Assembly: GCA_016800925.1 (NCBI GenBank)
Contig: JABCPU010000233.1
Coordinates: 43,445-107,444, forward strand
Length of the DNA stretch: 64,000 nt
Direction of reading: 5' to 3'
DNA from: Suillus spraguei
Lineage: Eukaryota; Basidiomycota; Agaricomycetes; Boletales; Suillaceae
Shown: positions 1-11,349 of the stretch, in pieces
How positions within the stretch are numbered: the stretch's first letter is position 1
Layout: each line of letters begins with the position of its first letter
The notes under the pieces: generated by a model
Told to the model about the DNA's origin: nothing
Seen by the model: only the letters and a program-made list of their open reading frames with translations
Database searches by the model: none
Translations under genes and position numbers: made by a program

Positions 1-2036
1 GGAGGGTGTCTGTTGTGCATGATAGTCCTCAATGGGATCCCTACCAGGGGTGCACCTGTCTTTTTAGATAGATGATCTATAGATAAACTCCTATAAAACC
101 AAATATCTCCATGGTCAGTGATTCAGACAAATACCAATGACTGATAATGTGGTTGTACATGGGTGGCTGTTTATGTTCCCCAGGCTATGGTCAGCAAATG
201 AGTCACTTCTGTGAGATCAGTGAACTCCTGGACAATGACAAGGATTCTTGAAACAACTAAACTTCAAAGAAAACACAGAAGTCAAACAAACTAAGAAACA
301 GAAGTAACTGGCCAAATCACTCTCTCCAATGGAATGCAGGTGTTTTGCAACAACTGTGCTACTGCAATTTGTGGGAAGCTACAACAATCACCTTCTCAGA
401 CAAGCAGGTAGAATCCCTGGTCAAGACTGATCACTACTTCAGAGATCTTCTAGCTTACTTATTGAACCTGCTGCCAAGGAACTCACTATGAGTATTAAGC
501 AGTTAGCAGGAATGGATGTCTTTGGATTTCAATACCAAGTGCCCTTTCAATAACTAGAGTCTATCAGTCAGTGAAGACCTTAACTCAGTATCGCTACTCA
601 GATGTGTGAGATAGAGTGTTGATATCAACCTCTGAAGTCTCTCCCACTAAGCTACTCTGGCCTTAGATGGACTAAAGAGACAACACAAATATTAGCAACA
701 CAAAGACACTAGCACCAACAAACTTTGAAAGAGAGAGACAGACCAGAGATCAAAAGAAAAGAATCAAAAGAAACAGAAGCAAGGAAACAAACAACAGAGA
801 CAGAAAAAGAGAAAGGAAAGATGAAAGAAAACTAGAATGATTTTGTCAAAGAAAAAGATTTATTGTCTTGCTGGTTGTCAGACACAGTGAGCTCAAGGTA
901 GTGCTATCTCACAGAGTAGACTTCCAATATTACTGGTTGACAATGTTCTTGACAGTGTGCTGGTAGTGCTGGTCACACTTCACTCTCAGTTATATTTCTG
1001 AGGGGGAGAAAATCTCTCTTTTATTGACAAAAAGGGGGGTCTTATATAGACAAAATGAATGGCTATGCTACTGTTTTCCCACATTTTGTAGGGGTGCTAA
1101 CTTACCCTATTTATTGAATATTGTCATAGTTTGATTTGTAATACACTCAAGGGTGTGAGAAGAAGTCATGTGAGATGTCGATGGCTATGCATAAATTTGA
1201 GATCAGGTGATTATTAGTGGCTATCCTAGGAGGAATATCCATTATGTAATATTTAAAGCATAAATTCGCACTTTTTTGTAGATGCATAGAAATGATGTGA
1301 GTAAAACATAGTGGGTTTCATGAGTTTCTCTGCAGGGTAACTTTATGTAATTATTTTTTCTGGGGTCACCTGACATCTGTGGGAATCTTATGAAGTAGTT
1401 TTTGGAGCCAAACATACATAAACACACCCAAGAAAAATGAATTAGAAATAATAAGCAAAACTTTTACAAGCAAAAAGAAATTTCGGTTTCTGAGTCATGG
1501 ATCGATTTTTGAATAGAGGAACACTAAGCTATTATAGTTCTGGTACTATTTGTCAGCTGCAGTAGTGCTTAGTCAGTCATGCACCAGACCAGTTTGGTGC
1601 GTGTCAGTGCCACTAGTTGTATGGCAGCTTGATAACACAGATTCTGTAGTTGGTGCATGAGCAGTAACAACTTGGTGTGAGCTTCCAGAGTGTCTGTTGC
1701 TGTGGTTCACATGGCTCCGTAATGCTTAAAGCTGCTACACGCTGCACTCAGTCCAGACGCTTGACTGTGCCTATGGATCCCCGCTGAGGAGTGTCATCTT
1801 TTCCTATGAACAAGGGGTGGAACCAAACATCCACCATGTAGAGCATTTTGGGCAAAGCTACTGCTAGGTATAATTGGCACATCAGTGAGAGTGGTAATCC
1901 TACAGATGTAGAGGAGAGGCAGCGTAGCTAAAAAATGTATGCAGTGTGATGAGCAAACTCACGCTGAGCTTGAAACGGCATATTTTCATATAGGTGTCAC
2001 ACAGCAATCATTATCCTTACCTCTTGGCTTCACCGT
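1..2036. other. AT-rich repetitive DNA, probable degraded LTR on - strand
   Basis: No convincing coding region is visible. Read on the minus strand, a TATATAAG box lies at about 1049-1042 and an AATAAA signal follows about 20 nt later at 1025-1020, with another AATAAA near 860. That compact promoter plus polyadenylation layout is what an LTR looks like. I could not define TG/CA ends or a target duplication, so the LTR reading is an inference. Positions 700-830 are a purine-rich stretch of GA-type words. Confidence 0.35.
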
Positions 2037-3839
2037 TGTAAAGATACAACCTAGCCTGGGCTGTAGATAAACCACTGCCTCATCAAGGTCAGCGGTAAGT
2101 TGCCGCGGTCAGTGATAATACCGCCGGAACTAGCGTCGTGTGTAGTGGTGCTACCGTTGTAGCGAGAAAAGCCACACTGACCGTCAAAACCCCATTTTGA
2201 CAAGCGTCTCGTTAATGTCTGCGGCGGCAACCAAAGGATTTCCTTATAGCGATGAAATAGCCTTTTCACTCTGCTAATGTGGAACCATTCTTCTCCCGCG
2301 AACCCTTACCGGATCCTTGTGCCGATGCCCTCATGTCCCATCCTATTCCGTCTAGAATCCATTGGTGCGTAGTTACCTCGCTTCCGCCGTTACTAAACCT
2401 ACAGCAGGATTTACCTTACATCTCAAGGGGCCGCTGCACGCTGTGCGCCTCATAATTAAGTACCCTGTTTATTTTCTTTCTTGCTACCAGACTCGCATAG
2501 TTATCTCGTACGTGCTCGCATATGTTAAAAAGGACTGAACATACATACCATTACTTTTACTTCCCATTACATCCCTTCTCTAGGACTTGGTATCTGAAAT
2601 GCTCGCTAGTCGCAATCTATTTGCATTTGAACTCTTCTCTGTTCAAACTTTGCTCATTGATTCAACCGCCGGTAACTTTACGCTCAAAGTACCATGCGAC
2701 TTTCGACTTCACTACTTGTAACTGGACCACGGCCAGCGATCTCGCTGGGTCGTTTTCTCTCTCATCTGCATTCCCACTCATACGGAAGTTGCCGCTACTG
2801 CTACCGCACCGCGGTAGTTATAACATTTTTGTCTTGCCCAAATAACTTTGTTCCTGCTCTTGCTAGCTAACCGCTGCAGCTATCGTTACCATGTGTGTAC
2901 TGCTGACACCGCACTAGTACCACCAACATACCGCTACTGCCACTAACCTCGGAAATTGGAATCTTCGTTGCCATATTAGTACTTCATTGTTTCCTTCACA
3001 CTAACTTTGAAGGAATTGTTTCTATTTGCAGTCCTCTTGGGTCAAACATCTCACTCGCGCCTTTAGTAGGATTAATGCTGCGCTTATACTTAGGCCAGCG
3101 CTAGTTTCTTTGTTTCACCGTGGTCGAGGTATGATCAGTAACAGTTGCATCGAGCGAGCAATGTCGAGCAAAGATATCAGCGGTAGTGGTGAGGTTGCGA
3201 GCGGTGCAAAGAAACAGTAAAGAAGTCTGCGGTACTTTCAGCAGTAAAGTAGCAGTGCGTGAGAAGTTCAGTCAAAGTAACAGTCAAAAGTCCAGCGGTA
3301 TGCCAGCGGTAATGGAGAACGAGCGTGATAGATTAACAAGCGATAAGGAAACTTTAAAGACTATGTCCACTACTGGGTAGATCCAGAGCTAGACAATAAT
3401 CTTGACCTATAGTACGTGCAATGGTGTAAAATCAGGTACCTGTATCGTGCGGGGTACGTGGTGCTTATATCCTAAATCATATGTACTCGGAATACTCTAG
3501 GTGAGATCAGTAGCGCTGGAGTGTAGTAACCGCTGTAAGTAAACATAGCGTGAGGTGCTGCGGCACAAGGCAACATGTAATAAGGCTTGCCATGGAATCA
3601 GTGATAATGAACAGAAAACAAACAATGCACCAAATGGAGCTATGTGGACGCAGCAAGGACATGGAAGGACATCGGTACATGGAACAAGGTGCAGCAGTTG
3701 GTATGGTGTGCGGTAAGCGTGGGATGCCGCCGGTACTGCTAAAGGGGTAAGATGGCCATGGACAAGTGGTAACTCCTGTAGATGTGAGACGAGTGTCAAA
3801 AGATGGGGTTTTAAGCCCAGCGCCAATATGTTCATTACA
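2037..3839 (-). mobile_element. Long solo LTR-like element, family B
   Basis: On the minus strand the element starts TGTAATGAACAT and ends ATCTTTACA, the TG...CA form of an LTR. It is flanked by a 4-bp direct repeat CCGT (2033-2036 and 3840-3843). A second copy with the same ends lies at 20470-21409 on +, about 860 bp shorter through an internal deletion. A third, 5'-truncated copy ends at 4635. No coding region is visible in its 1.8 kb, but the words ACCGCT and TACCGC recur many times. It could be a solo LTR of an unusually long-LTR element or a non-autonomous LTR derivative. Confidence 0.7.
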
Positions 3840-3919
3840 CCGTCCTATATTGTACCATTTTACCATGCATTACCCCGATCTAATGGTATTGTTCCGCACT
3901 CTGGAAGCCTCATTGCAGC

Positions 3920-4207
3920 TTAGCAGCTGTACTGCAGCAAATTTCCTGTGAAGCGGTGATCTTCAGCAATCTCCATGAACCCATTAGGCATCCTCAAACA
4001 AGATTTACCATCCATCCAATGTCCATCCAGTCTCGCCAGTACATGATGTTTTGTAAACTGAAGTGCAGTCTTATTATATGTCTGCTGCATGTTTATCCTA
4101 TCCCTTCCATCTCCGTAGCTATTCCTTTCATATAAAATTCCTAGGTACCTGTACTCATTCCTCGCTTCCCTCCTATAGTACACATGGTACTTAGGAATAG
4201 TCACCAC
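3920..4207 (-). other. Unrecognised open frame, possible retroelement remnant
   Basis: A 95-codon open frame lies between two family B LTR copies and on the same strand as the LINE remnant at 4.6-5.5 kb. I recognise no domain in it. It could be a distal part of the LINE separated by the LTR copy at about 4.24-4.64 kb, but its residues do not align with the expected continuation of the reverse transcriptase. It is listed only because the frame is open over the whole interval between elements. Confidence 0.2.
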
Positions 4208-4239
4208 TACTGTCTCTACTGAATAAAGTCCTTTACAGA

Positions 4240-4635
4240 AGTCACTGTCTCCTTAAGAATTGCTTTACTGCTGCATGCACTACTGCTCTTTACTGCTTTC
4301 CCACGCTTCACTGCTAGCACTACTGCTTTCTCACGCTTCACTGCTACACTACTGCTTGTTTTACTGCAGAAGTTCCCATACTTACCGCTTGTCTACCGCT
4401 TTCCCGTGCTTACCGCTAGTTTCCCACAGACCAGAGGTCACTGTTAGCATCTCGCTACCTCCAACAGCATTCTCGCACCACAGGTTGGGCATTATCAAGC
4501 TATATTAACTTAGCATTCCCTTTAGGGTCGAATGTTCTTGCTTTCACAAGTGAAGCAGACTAGGTAGAGCAGAAGACTCGCATACTAGCTTAGGCCGTGG
4601 TTTATCTACAGCTCAGGCTAGATTGTATCTTTACA
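4240..4635 (+). mobile_element. Truncated family B LTR copy
   Basis: The last roughly 130 bp, ending in ATCTTTACA at 4635, match the 3' end of the family B copy at 20470-21409, including the run around CAAGTGAAGCAGACTAG. The part at 4260-4430 holds repeats of TACTGCTTTCCCACGCTT-like words. The 5' end of the LTR is missing or too diverged to place. It interrupts the LINE reverse-transcriptase frame, whose coding sequence stops at the right edge of this copy. Confidence 0.6.
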
Positions 4636-5455
4636 GCAGTTCCTTTCACTAATACATATGCCACATGTGCTTGCCATCTGAGTGCTTGGTCTAGTATGAC
4701 ACCTAGAAAGCGGTGGGTGGCCACTGGAACAATTGACATGCCTCTAGTGACTAGGGGTGGGTGTTCCTTGGTATCATTCATGAAGAAGTCTACTAATGCA
4801 AATTTTGAGGTCTCAAACTTTGAGTCGTGTTTCCTTGCCCAATCATAGCCTCAGTTTGTTCTTTCTAACATGTCTTTCAGGATGGTATGCGTCTCATGGA
4901 AGGACTCCCCAATGGCTATGAATGCTGTGTCGTCTATGAAGGCTAGTGTTTGTTCACTCTTACTACATTTCGCTGCTATGTCAATGAGGTCAGAGTCATA
5001 TATAACATATACAATCATAGAAAGTGGGTTGCCTTGGCCAATACCATTTCTGATCAACATTGATTCTGAGAGATATCCATCGAATTTGAGTTGAGTGCAG
5101 TGTCCTGTTAGTAAGCGCTCTGTGAAACTTATTAGTGAGTCTGGTAAGCATCTCTTTCTCTTTCGCATGTTGTGCAGAAGCTGGTTGGTGACTGCATTTT
5201 GGAATGTGCCTTCAATGTCTAGGAATAACACTGATACTACCTTGCCCTGCTGCCATGTGTCCTTAATAGTCGCCTCCAGTAGGTGAAGCAAGTCCGTTGT
5301 GGACCTGCCAGGGCAACCGCCAAAGTGTTTTCTGGCAGTAAATCATGATGCTCCAAGAGATATGTCATTTGATCCGCAACTGTGGCTGTGAGGAGTTTGC
5401 ATGTGGTGTTGAGTAGCACTATTGGCCTATACGCTTTGGTGACGGTGTATCTGCA
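4636..5455 (-). mobile_element. LINE (non-LTR retrotransposon) reverse transcriptase remnant
   Basis: Read on -, the fragment encodes the fingers and palm of a LINE-type reverse transcriptase. It starts with YRPIVLLNTTCKLLT, then a palm motif LFLDIEGTFQNAV, then IRNGIGQGNPLSMI and a catalytic box AFIDDTAF (x-x-DD form). After an in-frame stop it continues with DSKFETSKFALV and RFLGVILDQALRW, the usual segment after the palm. At least one frameshift (around 5290) and one stop (4851) disable it. It is cut on the left by the family B LTR copy and on the right by a family A LTR fragment. Endonuclease and 3' tail are absent, so this is a dead piece. Confidence 0.85.
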
Positions 5456-5457
5456 CC

Positions 5458-5886
5458 AGTTACCTACAGTATATATTCCACTTGTAAACCTCCGTAGAAC
5501 CTCAATTCGAATATCATATCAGTTCTGCTCATTCTGTCTTCCAGACTTGAGTTCTTTCAGCTCTAGTCAACCTCCGAGACTTAGGATCATATCCTATGGT
5601 CTATATCTCTGGCTCTACCTTCAGGTAGTCTATCTCCATTAGTTTCTAGTTAGGACACTGTCCAAAACTAGCCTTATACATTGTTCCACACCCACATCTG
5701 GATATCCTTTGGATGCACCATATCCAATATCTTCAGACATCCAGATCTGATATGTGTCTACTATCGGACACTTCAGACATAACCCCTTGCCTCTGAAATA
5801 AAGGGCAATACTTGGGAAAGGGGCACAGCATACGATCTGAGGCCAAAGCCCTTCAGATCCATTACCTTTTGAGTACAACCTTAACA
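5458..5886 (+). mobile_element. 3' part of a family A LTR
   Basis: This stretch aligns with the second half of the LTR at 9941-10677, sharing the segment around TCATTCTGT and CAGACTTGAG and the terminal block with AGGCCAAAGCCC. It ends TTAACA at 5886, as the other copies do. The 5' half is absent. It separates the LINE remnant from the start of the Myb/SANT gene. Confidence 0.75.
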
Positions 5887-6761
5887 TGATCTCAAACATC
5901 TACTTATACCTCACTTTACTGCCACCATGGCAAGGAAGAAGACTACCACACCTTCAGCAAATGATGTTGGGGCCTTAGCAGTTGCTTGCTGGACTGCCAC
6001 AGAGACTTTGCACCTTCTTGAATACCTCATAGCTCATCACGCTGAAGGTGGAGATGGTATGGGGTTTAAACAGGCAACTTTTACCAGTGCATCCATTCAT
6101 TTGCAAGACTTGCCACCGCTGGATGGAACTTTGAAAGAGAATCATGTAGTGGGATCTATCAGGGACTGGTAATCATGTAAAAATAAATGGATCAACATAC
6201 ATTCTCTGCTCACTCATACTAGCACAATACTCATTATTTTCTGATTGTGACTTGTACAGTGCAAGAAAAAATATGCTGCTATCATTGACATCAAATCTCA
6301 GTCAGGCTTTTCATGGGATGATATCCTTGGTGCAAATATCAGTCCTGCTGATGCCAGTCATTGGTCAGCATTCACAAAGGTACATTTCAATTATGATATA
6401 ACAGTAGTACTGATATGATTTTTTTTCAGATGCATCCTGATGCAAAGTTGTTTCACAACAAAGGCCAGGAACATTTCCATGAGATGGATGAGCTTATGCT
6501 TATGTGCACACAAGTCTCTCATGGCACCAACTCCTTTTGTGCTGGGCACAAGATGTTCGAGTCTGAACAAGCACCTCCTGATGATGGCCAGGCAAATGGA
6601 GGTCCAGAGGAGGTTCAGCCTATTGTGCCAGTGGAAGGTGAAGCAGAGCGCTGGGTGAGCATGTTGAGGAGTGAAACCAAGCAGTGGGAACAGTCAGTGA
6701 CAAATGGAAAATGGTTGCCAATAGAGAGGTACTAGTAGTGGCTATTAGTGAACTTGAGTGG

Positions 6762-7190
6762 TGTCTGCAATAAACACCCAATAAGGCTGTCCTGTTTGTG
6801 TGTATCTTGTCTCCCTAGGCTGGAGGCCTAAGTTGCGTTGTGCAAGGCTAGCAACCTGCTAGACTTAGATGCAACAACTCTGAGACTAACTATATGTCTG
6901 TCTTGATGTAATAGTTATCAGGGACAATGACAGGGGTCAAAGTCCAGTGATGTCAAAGATGCAAGAGCGACAAGCTCAAGGGAAGTTCAGATAGAGACAG
7001 AAAGCTTATCAGAAGCTTACTGAAGAGGATTTCAGGGTTTAAGACCAAGTAGATTCAAGTTAAAGAAGTACAATGCTATCAATGAGTATTTATAGGGAGC
7101 AGGAATGGGATTTGAGCTGAGCTCGAATTAATGTAAAGTCAGATAGTGAATAGAAAGATGCATGTGCATCATCAAGTCAGGATGAGTCAC
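6762..7190 (-). repeat. Probable degraded LTR of an unassigned family
   Basis: On the minus strand this piece starts TGTGACTC, has a TATAAATA box near 7096-7089 and a pyrimidine-rich stretch, and ends GCAGACA after a TTTATTG signal. That is LTR-like. No target duplication was found and no second copy is visible in the window, so the limits are tentative. It lies in the gap of the Myb/SANT gene. Confidence 0.35.
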
Positions 7191-7230
7191 AAGTACAATG
7201 GACGAATAGGATAAGGGGAAAGAGGAACAT

Positions 7231-8460
7231 TGTCATATACTGTACATTCAGGTCCAGATCAGATCCAATCCATGGACATCTGGACACCCAATCCATGCAT
7301 CCTAGTCCACCCATCCAATCCAGTTCACATATCTGATCCATATCCATATCTGACCCAGTCCATCCATCCCATCTGATCCACCCATCTGATCCGTGTCCAT
7401 ATCCGAAACTATTCCTGTGCACCTGCACATTACCCCTTTGAGATTATACATGTGTCTGGTTTTTGGTTATCTCTGCACCTCTGGCTTTTGGTTATCTCGA
7501 CTTCCGTCTTGATAAGATATTTCATACAAGTCTTATTTCTGAGTTCATAGTCTTGTGTTCCATTGTACTTACTAATGTGTTCCGCATGCCTCAGACTATC
7601 CTTACTTACCTTCCAGCATGCTACCTACAGTATCTAAGCTTGTAGTACAACTCCTGCAGACCTCAGTCTGATCATTGTTTTTCTACTTCTGTATATTCCT
7701 TTGACTTCTGTATCTTGTTACCATGTCTATATAAATCTATTTCTGTTCTTGCACTTGGGCTCCGGCCCTTGTAAGCTTCTGACTCAGACCTATTGGATCA
7801 TTCCCTAAGCTGGAGCTTTGATCCTATGTCCTATATCCTTTTCGGACTTCATACATTTCCTATCTCTCATCTGTTTCACCTCTGACTCTACCCTTGGTAG
7901 TCTTATCCTGTCTGTTTCTATTCTGGACTTTGTCTGAGTAGTCTCTACTATCTCTAGACTATATCCAGATCTACTCCTCTCTAGTAGTCAACACTTCCTC
8001 TAAGATCCACAGAGCTACACTCGTCCGAGCATCCAATCATCCGCTCTTCTGCTCTTCTGCTCTTCTGCTCCTTTGAGCTCCAGACCTTCAAACCTCTGGT
8101 CCTCCAGATCTATCCTATCCTATCATCTGACATCTGTGGATCATCCTTCCCTCTGGAGCTTGCTCCTATCCTGCCCTGGACTTTGTCCAGTGGTCTGTCT
8201 TTCATCTATTCTACTTGGACTTGTTCCAGTAGTCTTACAATTATTCCTTGTCATCCAAAAATAGTTCCGGTGCATTCCTGCACTCATCTGAAAGTCCCTC
8301 GGAGCTCTATCAAGCTATCCTGCCTTAGAGTTCATCCGTACTTCATCAAAACTCTCCCTCGGACTTTGCCCAAAGTTAAGGGCACATACTCGGGTAAGGG
8401 GCACAGCGCACAAGCTGAGGCCAAGCCCCTTTGACTTTCCAACCCTCTGGTACAACCCCA
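7231..8460 (+). mobile_element. Family A LTR, extended copy
   Basis: It starts TGTCATATACTGTACATTC, the same first ten bases as the copies at 9941 and (on -) 44642. It ends in the block with GAGGCCAAGCCCC and TACAACCCCA. At 1230 bp it is longer than the 737-769 bp copies, with a pyrimidine-rich interior that includes a short (CTGCTCTT)n run near 8042-8070. No matching flanking duplication is visible. It sits within the Myb/SANT gene of the Harbinger element. Confidence 0.65.
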
Positions 8461-9940
8461 TGTAAAGCCAGGACTTCTTAGTAGCCCCCAGTTTTGCATG
8501 GTCATACATAACAAACATGTATACATGAGTCAGTGACTCAGGAATGGTGATGAATGAAAAGAAGCACATGTAGGAAATAGAATGAAAATAGAATGCACAC
8601 AGGAGAAGCATGACAATCATTGGTTAATGACCAGTATACCAGTTGAACGGTAGGTTGCTGTGGTTGCCATGAGGTACCAAGAGAGTGGTATGGGTATAGG
8701 GTACGGTCCAGGGAGCTGGTCTGGATCTAGTGAGTGATGTGAGCATAATGGAGGTATGAGATGAAGATAATGGCCCATATGAGGAATTGGACAAGGAGGA
8801 TGAGTTGGTTGCCAGGACAAAGGTAGATGGTGAAGCATAGGAAAATAAATGATAGGGGCAACACAAACAGATGTTCTTGTAACAGTGGCTGATGATGATG
8901 ATGACAATACAATTCTGTGGGAGATGACTCCAGTCAAACCAAAACTCAAGCACAAGTTTTTAGCCACCCAGCCCTCGACACCTTCCCTTGTTGCCTCTGG
9001 TTCTGGTACTACAGGCTCTCATCCAACATCAAAACACCAATGTGTCAGTGGATCAGTGGGGGCACTTTATGCCATCAATGACCAATTTTCAGCATTCAGT
9101 GACATCTTTCGAGCTCATTGCAATCACAAATACCATCTACATATATTGTACTATCACCTCACCACAAGCAGGCCACCATGTGATGTGCACAAGAGCTAGA
9201 AAAGCACCTCAATAACAATAGCATGGTAGCACTTATTGAAGCATTTCAAATGAATGTTAGCACTGCTGATGCTTATATGGTCATGATGAATGACAGTCCA
9301 AGAAAGTCTTTTGTTGATAGAAAAATTAAATATATTAACCAGCAGGCTCTATAGACTCAAATACTATATCAATCTTTTGTAGGTCTCTATATTCCATTCT
9401 GACGAGTGCAACAAATCCTATGGTAGTTGTCCCACATGGCCTCTGCAATACTATCTCTCTCTTCTGTTGCCTGTTGCCTCTCTTGACAGTTGACTGGTCC
9501 TTCTGCAAGGTCACCCCAAGACTCACCTGGATCATGGTCAATAAAATCTTCATTGTTGAAGTCTTCTATTTCTGTCAGATCATGAATGTGAATAAAATTG
9601 TGGATGGCACAAAGGGCTGGGGGGATGCAGGCTTGTGTTGACATACTATACTCTGGTGTGTGTACCAGTATGATAAACCGTCTCTTGAGGATACTGAATA
9701 TTCTCTCAATGATATTATGAGCTTGAGCATGCTGAAGATTATATATTTCTTTGGATGTTTTTGGTCTGTCATAGCATTGAGAAGACTTCCAACCTAGTGA
9801 TATATCACTCACTGAACTGCAGCTCAGCCCCATTCAGCCAGGTGGTACCAAACACCTCAGTAAGGAATAAGGAGTGAGTCGCATATCCCAAACCCAGCAT
9901 CTGCAAGATAGTATCCCTCTTCTGGAATATATAGGTACAT

Positions 9941-10677
9941 TGTCATATACCATGCTTCTGATCCTTGATCAGATCAGATTAGATCAGATCAGATCGATTC
10001 TGCTTCTGTCTGGTCCACACATCCAAACCTTCCTACATCTCAACTTCTATCACCACTATTAACCCAGCATCTATCTCCTTTCAGTATCTTTCCTGTGTCT
10101 AGTATTTTGATTATCTTTAGATTCAATTCTGCTTATTGATCTGTTACATATGTTTCATTTCCAACTCATGCTTACTGACCTAACATACATACTGATAGAC
10201 TTTCGTTATACTTGCACATAGCCTTCGGACCCAGGTGATTGAATATTCCGTACCTATAGTATATAACCTACATGTAAACCTCTGTAGAACCTTAGTTCAA
10301 ATATTATCTTAGATTCTGCTCATTCTGTTCCTCCAGACTTGAGTTCCTTCCGACTCTAGTCATCCTCCAAGACTGAAGATTGATTCCTATAGTCTATATC
10401 TCTGACTCTACCTTGGGGTGGTCCATTTCCATTAGTTTCTAGTTACGACTCTGTCCAACACTAGTCTTATACCTTGTTCCATTCCTATGTTCCAGATATC
10501 CTTCAGACATGACATATTCATTACCTTCGGACATCCAGATCCATCACACAATCACCTTTGGACCTTTGGACATATATCTTCCTTCTGAAATGAGGGGCAA
10601 TACTCAGGAAAGTGCACAGTGTATGAACTGAGGCCAAAGCCTTTCAGATCCTTTACCCTTTGAGTATGGTCTTAACA
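9941..10677 (+). mobile_element. Solo family A LTR inside the Harbinger transposase
   Basis: It starts TGTCATATACC and ends GTCTTAACA, and matches the solo LTR at 43874-44642 (opposite strand) along its length. Near its 5' end is a GATCAGATCAG tandem run. It splits the transposase between the words AWLTD and YIPEEGYYLADAG, which are adjacent in intact HARBI1-type proteins. I found no matching 5-bp duplication at the two edges, so the copy is old or its edges have changed. Confidence 0.8.
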
Positions 10678-10914
10678 TCTGTAAGCCAAGCATTATTGTA
10701 GAGTGTCAAGTCCGATGTTGATCCATCCCAACCACTGATAACATATTGGAACCAGAGATCAAAGGAACAACAAGCAAGACAATTTTGGCTGATACCACCT
10801 TTGCAGTTGCGTGATAGTTGCCATTCTGCTGCAGATAGACAGCATGCAACATGGGTACCATCAATGGCTCCAAGCATCAGCAAAACCCTAAATTTAGCAT
10901 AGCACCGTATATTC

Positions 10915-10950
10915 TTACAGGCACTTACAGCATGTTACAGCGCCTTACAG
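10915..10950 (+). repeat. Four subterminal TTACAG repeats at 10-bp spacing
   Basis: TTACAG occurs at 10915-10920, 10925-10930, 10935-10940 and 10945-10950, exactly one helical turn apart, just inside the left inverted repeat. They are probably transposase-binding sites, by analogy with CACTA elements. The right end has the related word CTGTAC (GTACAG on -) at 22675 and 22685. Confidence 0.6.
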
Positions 10951-11349
10951 CCGCACAGGCACCCATAGCACTAGGTAGCCATAGGTCATGGCTTAGTAAT
11001 ATAATGATGTGGATGTGGTAGTGTAAGGTTGCTGGATATAGTGCCACACAGCATGATACAGCCTGAGTGAGCTGAATCTGACTTGTGCCTTCAAGTTAGA
11101 GTCTGGTTCTGGAGCACAGCTTTAATTTGAAGTTTGAACACACCACAATGTTGAACACGATGCACTGGCAAGATAACATTGGCAATATGGTACTAGTACT
11201 AGTAGACACTTTTGTACTACTTATATACTGTAGACAACTTGAATAACATGAGTACACATCACGATGAATCCACTCGGTGAATTTTCTAGTAGCACAAGTC
11301 CCACTGTGCAGGCTCAGATTCTGCACATAGGTCCTTAAAAACACATGAG

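Larger units (their letters stand above)
5927..9215 (+). pseudogene. Myb/SANT-like DNA-binding protein of a Harbinger element
   Basis: Exon 1 (5927-6170) begins MARKKTTTPSANDVG and leads into a tryptophan-rich SANT-like helix (CWTATETLHLLEYL). After an intron, exon 2 (6261-6379) has SGFSWDDILGANIS. After a second intron, exon 3 (from 6430) has MHPDAKLFHNKG. This order (W...L, SGF-W, W..F-K, AK-F) is the Myb/SANT-like domain that acts as the second protein of Harbinger elements, where it brings the transposase to DNA. A second part rich in Asp, Ser and Pro resumes at about 8849-9199 (VTVADDDDD, then GALYAINDQFSAFSD). The parts are separated by about 2.1 kb of inserted repeat DNA, so the gene is probably broken. 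Its role in transposition is from family knowledge. Confidence 0.6.

Noticed and set aside
595..665. tRNA-like A box (TAGCTTAGTGGG) and B-box-like GGTTGATATC on -, possible SINE or tRNA.
   Set aside because: The A-to-B distance is only about 24 nt instead of about 44, and no acceptor or anticodon stems form.
8617..8967. Three overlapping minus-strand frames of 60-116 codons.
   Set aside because: They are antisense shadows of the Asp-rich part of the Myb/SANT gene, and their His/Ser/Pro-rich make-up reflects GAT repeats read backwards.
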